NCBI GenBank assembly: GCA_024734555.1
Contig: JANPWX010000118.1
Location: forward strand, 1,803,334-1,867,333
DNA length: 64,000 bases
Direction of reading: 5' to 3'
Source: Trochalopteron elliotii
Taxonomy: Eukaryota; Chordata; Aves; Passeriformes; Leiothrichidae
Part shown: positions 61,888 through 64,000 of the stretch, piece by piece
Position numbering within the stretch: position 1 is the stretch's first letter
Layout of the letters: each line of letters starts with the position of its first letter
The notes under the pieces: model-generated
The model's input: the letters and a program-made list of their open reading frames with translations, nothing else
Told to the model about the DNA's origin: nothing
Databases searched by the model: none
Position numbers and translations under genes: made by a program

Positions 61888-62040
61888 TGGTTCAACCTGG
61901 TGTCCACTGGGACCCCCCATGTCCTTTCCTGCCAAGTTGTTTTCCAGAGGGAAGGTCCTTTGCACGTTCTGCTGCCTGGGATGTTTTTTTCTCCATGTTC
62001 AGGGAGTTTCCCCTTGCCCAGTTTCACGGGATTCATCATG
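61888..62040 (-). mobile_element. CR1 LINE internal fragment, antisense
   Basis: GTGTCCACTGGGACCCCCCA, CCTTTCCTGCCAAGTTGTTT, CTGCTGCCTGGGATGTTTTT and GTTTCCCCTTGCCCAGTTTC match, in reverse complement, the region just downstream of ORF2 in CR1. No 3' tail is present on its left. Open frames of 77-78 codons here are shadows. Confidence 0.7.
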
Positions 62041-64000
62041 GATGAAAGGGTGAATAAGCACTATGGAAAAAAAAAAAAAACAACCCCACAAAAACCACAT
62101 TCACAACAGAATTCAGTTGCATTCATCACAATTTAATGCATTCATACAGGTAGACAAAAGTCAAGGGTTATTCTCCTGAAGATAATTCTTGTTGACACCT
62201 TCAATCTCTTCTTTTGTAATTGCAAATGCAAAATTAACAGTAATTAAAAAAAAAAAAAAGGAAAGGGTACTGTTGACCTGAGATTAAAGAAATGCAGCTT
62301 TTTAGAACTAAACTGAGTTTTTTAAAAAATAAGGTGCCATAAATAGTAAATGTATGTATTTTCTAGAAGATATTTAAATTCTACGCAGCATTAAATTGAA
62401 AGTAGCTCTGGGGAAACTTAGATTTCTGTACACAGGAAAACACCTCACAATTCAGGTTAACTCTGTATTGCTATTATTTTCCTATTATTTCTATTATTTT
62501 ATTATTATTATTTCTATTATTTTCCTCTCTACAGAATAATGGTTGTCAGGCTGTATGCCTCAGTTTCCCATTTTTAATGCAGGATGATAATGTCCACAAT
62601 TCTTGCTGTGAGAAGCCCCTGGGGACACTCTAGTGCTGTGGGGCTGCCCAATTTCTAATCTGTGTCCTCTCTGCCAGACTGATATGCCAAAGGCAAAGCA
62701 GACAGAAATAATCCTTGCTTAAATTCTCCTTCTTGTGAAAGAAAAATGGATTCTGTAGCTCTTCATGTAAGGAAGTCATGTTGCTGAATAACCAACCCTT
62801 TAAATGACCCTGAATTCTTTGGGGAATTGGCTGATTCCTTACTGTAATCCTGGCTCGTGGTACGCACTCACACTAACCATTCTAATGTAACTATTTTGTA
62901 TTTCAAGAGCAGAAACTACAAAATAGTTTTCATGATATTGCCAGTTTCTTATTGCAAAATAAAAATTCAGTTATTGCTGAAGTTTGCAGTTCTGTATAAC
63001 GTATCTAAGGAAGGATCAATATGTGAATACATTTCTGGGGACTGAATGCCTCTCCTCTCCCTCTCCCATTCCATTCCACAGAACGCTGCCATTTTCAACT
63101 GTCTAAACTTGATGGGAATATTAAGCTCTAGGAATAGGACACAACTTGCTCATTGCACAAGGTTTGTGTACAAACTAATTCTTTCCCTGACGATTAGTAA
63201 TGTTGGCATGAAAAAAGGCTAAACAATAATAGGGGAACTTCAAAATCACACAGATGGATTTCCCAGTGTCATCAGAAAAAAAACCCCAAACCAACCAAAC
63301 AAAATATCTTTAATCCTGTATTAAGCCTAAACTACCAAGTGAAGCTCTCATTGCTCTTAGGAAAGCAGCAGCTGCTATACAAAACCACCAGAAGGAGGAG
63401 CATGCCTCACTTGCTCTTCAAAAAAGATCAATTTAAGTTCCAAGGAAAGCTAAACAGGATCTCAGGCAGGGGACAGAAAATTACAAACAAGCACAACATC
63501 ATATGTTAGTGAGACAGTGAACTCAGTTCACCAGATGAAATCTTAGGGGAAAATAACTGTATAAAGTACCATAAATTTTGGCAATAGTGCCAATACCTTA
63601 AATTTTGATTGTGGCTGGCTGAATTCACAAGCAGTTATTATTTAATATGTAACATCAATGATTGTATTCCACTGATATCTTCAAATGAACTATGCACAGC
63701 AGAGAAAGAATTTGGAACAGAGTTTTTCTTGGGGCTACTTTTTTTCTTTTTTAAGTGGTGCAGAAGAAAACAATATTTTTTTTTCAAGATTCCTCCTAAT
63801 CTGCTGGTATTAATAATTCCAAGTAGTGTAAATTGGCATAGTGCTGCAGAAATCAAGAGAAATATATCTGCCTGGTAACTTCCCCATTTTATTCTTTTTT
63901 TATTAACTGCAATCAGGACAATTCCATGGAAGTTATGTAAATCCATTTGGATGAATGGTTCCTTCTGCTCCTTCATTCTCTCATGTTATTGAGTTCAAAC
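62041..64000. other. Unassigned AT-rich DNA with simple repeats
   Basis: A14 at about 62,068-62,081; A13 at 62,247-62,259; an imperfect (ATT)n / CTATTATTTT block at 62,470-62,523; A/C-rich low complexity at 63,280-63,302. No gene was recognised through the window end. Confidence 0.45.

Overview
The window reads as AT-rich vertebrate nuclear DNA from a bird, probably a songbird. The evidence is the repeat content. There are about seventeen pieces of CR1 LINE retrotransposons, many ending in the CR1-type 3' tail (repeats of ATTCTATG or TTCTGTG). There are also several long terminal repeats (LTRs) and one decayed pol fragment that look like the ERVL/ERVK-type endogenous retroviruses common in passerines. 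No operon, prokaryotic gene, CRISPR array, rRNA or tRNA was seen. I found no intact cellular protein-coding gene and no exon I could name, so the window is best described as intergenic or intronic DNA.

Layout. 1-508: an LTR cut by the window edge, followed by a CpG-rich patch at about 550-840 that could be an unrecognised first exon. 841-19,230: mostly unique AT-rich DNA with small CR1 tails (1,446; 8,627; 13,041) and one long decayed CR1 with reverse transcriptase sequence (9,990-11,335). 19,231-20,672: a cluster of antisense CR1s in which one CR1 has jumped into another; an 8-9 bp target duplication is still visible. 20,673-38,200: mostly unique DNA with simple repeats (poly-T, CTAAA, GAT, a pure AGAGA array, a GCCATCAGAT minisatellite), small palindromes and a few stretches that could be conserved non-coding elements. 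38,204-49,680: an ERV-rich block with an ERVL-like LTR (38.2-38.7 kb), a second LTR of another family (41.0-41.3 kb), an ERVL-like pol fragment (45.9-46.4 kb), an antisense CR1 (47.2-47.9 kb) and a broken copy of the first LTR family (49.6 kb). 50-56 kb: five plus-strand CR1 tails, an antisense LTR (55.3-55.8 kb) and one antisense CR1 tail. 56-64 kb: mostly unique AT-rich DNA, one antisense CR1 piece and local low-complexity repeats.

Nothing in the window works together as a genetic system. The identifiable parts are relics of two kinds of retroelement: CR1 LINEs, which copy themselves by target-primed reverse transcription, and LTR retroviruses, mostly reduced to solo LTRs. I did not find a convincing undescribed system. 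The items most worth checking are the CpG-rich patch with a possible start codon and splice donor, a 236-codon stop-free stretch near 49.84-50.55 kb, the nested CR1 insertion, and several unusually good inverted repeats. Family assignments rest on recognition of sequence patterns, not on a search; coordinates of repeat edges are approximate.
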